Made by a program: the position numbers and the translations under genes. Positions 63,816 to 64,000 of a stretch of 64,000 nucleotides of DNA are shown here, in pieces. The notes beneath the pieces were generated by a model. The model was not told the DNA's origin, did not search any database, and saw only the letters and a program-made list of their open reading frames with translations. Position 1 is the first letter of the stretch. Every line of letters starts with the position of its first letter. The DNA is taken from contig JBDGZZ010000002.1 of assembly GCA_039588335.1 (NCBI GenBank), positions 5,478 to 69,477 of the forward strand, in the 5' to 3' direction. This DNA is from G020351775 sp039588335. GTDB taxonomy: Bacteria > Gemmatimonadota > Gemmatimonadetes > Gemmatimonadales > GWC2-71-9.

Positions 63816-63847
63816 CGAAAAGCGGGGCACCCCGGGGGCACCCCGCT
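63816..63847 (-). terminator. Intrinsic terminator for the beta-barrel gene
   Basis: AGCGGGG/CCCCGCT stem enclosing a further CCCC/GGGG; the minus-strand RNA continues into TTTT. It lies 25 bases past the stop of the partial gene at the window end. Confidence 0.7.
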
Positions 63848-63871
63848 CTCGTTGCGTGTCAGTACGATCGA

Positions 63872-64000
63872 CTACATTCCCAGGCTCGGGACGGTGATCT
63901 TGTAACTGGCGCCGGCAGCCAGGAACAGGGGCGTAATTCCCGTGTCCGGACCGTCTCCGAAGTCCACTGTCGACCAATCCAGCGCAGCATAGAAGCCGAG
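63872..64000 (-). CDS. C-terminus of an outer-membrane beta-barrel-like protein (partial)
   Basis: The last 42 residues of a minus-strand gene that continues beyond the window, ending in TAG at 63872-63874. GFYAALDWSTVDFGD and PLFLAAGASYKITVPSLGM are alternating amphipathic strands, as expected at the end of a barrel or outer-membrane protein. No family can be assigned from this fragment. Confidence 0.55.
   Translation of the reverse strand, partial: LGFYAALDWSTVDFGDGPDTGITPLFLAAGASYKITVPSLGM

Noticed and set aside
1..64000. CRISPR arrays, insertion sequences, prophage, tRNA or rRNA genes
   Set aside because: No regularly spaced repeats, transposase or phage genes, or tRNA-like cloverleaf were recognised in the intergenic gaps.

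Overview
The window reads as ordinary chromosome of a Gram-negative bacterium with moderately high GC. It has a Kdo transferase, a PorV-like outer-membrane protein, lipobox proteins and the C-terminus of a probable beta-barrel. Gene content (PSP1/RicT next to MetRS, a DmpA-type peptidase, secreted metalloproteases, a single-chain glycine decarboxylase, SbcCD together with HerA-NurA) fits Gemmatimonadota best. That placement is an inference; there is no rRNA here to prove it. I see no prophage, insertion sequence, CRISPR array, tRNA or rRNA. Coding density is high, genes are packed head to tail with 1-13 base overlaps, and many starts are GTG or TTG.

Layout. 0-4.4 kb: acyl-CoA synthetase, then on the minus strand folE, an SDR and a zinc-ribbon protein, and a 50-residue membrane protein. 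4.3-13.5 kb (minus): a tight array nurA-herA-two secreted paralogues-sbcD-sbcC-acetyltransferase, an archaeal-style DNA-end-processing quartet. 13.5-17.4 kb (minus): DUF2283-like protein, aminotransferase, P1 peptidase and a GrdB/PrdB-like selenoprotein interrupted by an in-frame UGA. 17.5-20.6 kb: a DEAD-box-like protein without its ATPase motifs, HU, thymidine kinase, CoaE. 20.6-30.4 kb (plus): gcvH, gcvP, a lipoate ligase-like gene and a five-gene peptide ABC transporter. 30.4-36.6 kb: a sodium/solute symporter and small conserved genes (RemA-like, PspA-like, FmdB, GT2, DUF3108). 36.6-44.6 kb (plus): thiO, lipA, pdhA, pdhB, pdhC, lpd, a small membrane protein and lipB. 44.6-51.6 kb: M20 peptidase, glutamate dehydrogenase, and a minus-strand set of M30-like protease, PorV-like protein and aminopeptidase. 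51.7-60.2 kb (plus): dnaE, accA, ricT-like, metG, M23 peptidase. 60.2-64 kb: lipoprotein, DsbA-like protein, CPBP protease, kdtA, and the end of a beta-barrel gene.

How the genes work together. Lipoate metabolism links two clusters: LipB and LipA make lipoyl groups for PDH E2 and GcvH, Lpd reoxidises both, and an LplA-like protein sits beside gcvP. gcvT is not in the window. Glycine is touched three times (ThiO, GcvH/GcvP and possibly the reductase-like selenoprotein). Peptide use is another theme: DmpA-type, M20, M30-like, M23 and COG4324-type peptidases plus a Dpp/Opp importer. The most noteworthy signals are the selenoprotein with a perfect hairpin just after the UGA, the HerA-NurA-SbcD-SbcC operon carrying two exported proteins and an atypical HerA P-loop, the ATPase-dead DEAD-box-like protein with an intact DbpA RNA-binding domain, and a perfect 14-base inverted repeat in front of lipA.
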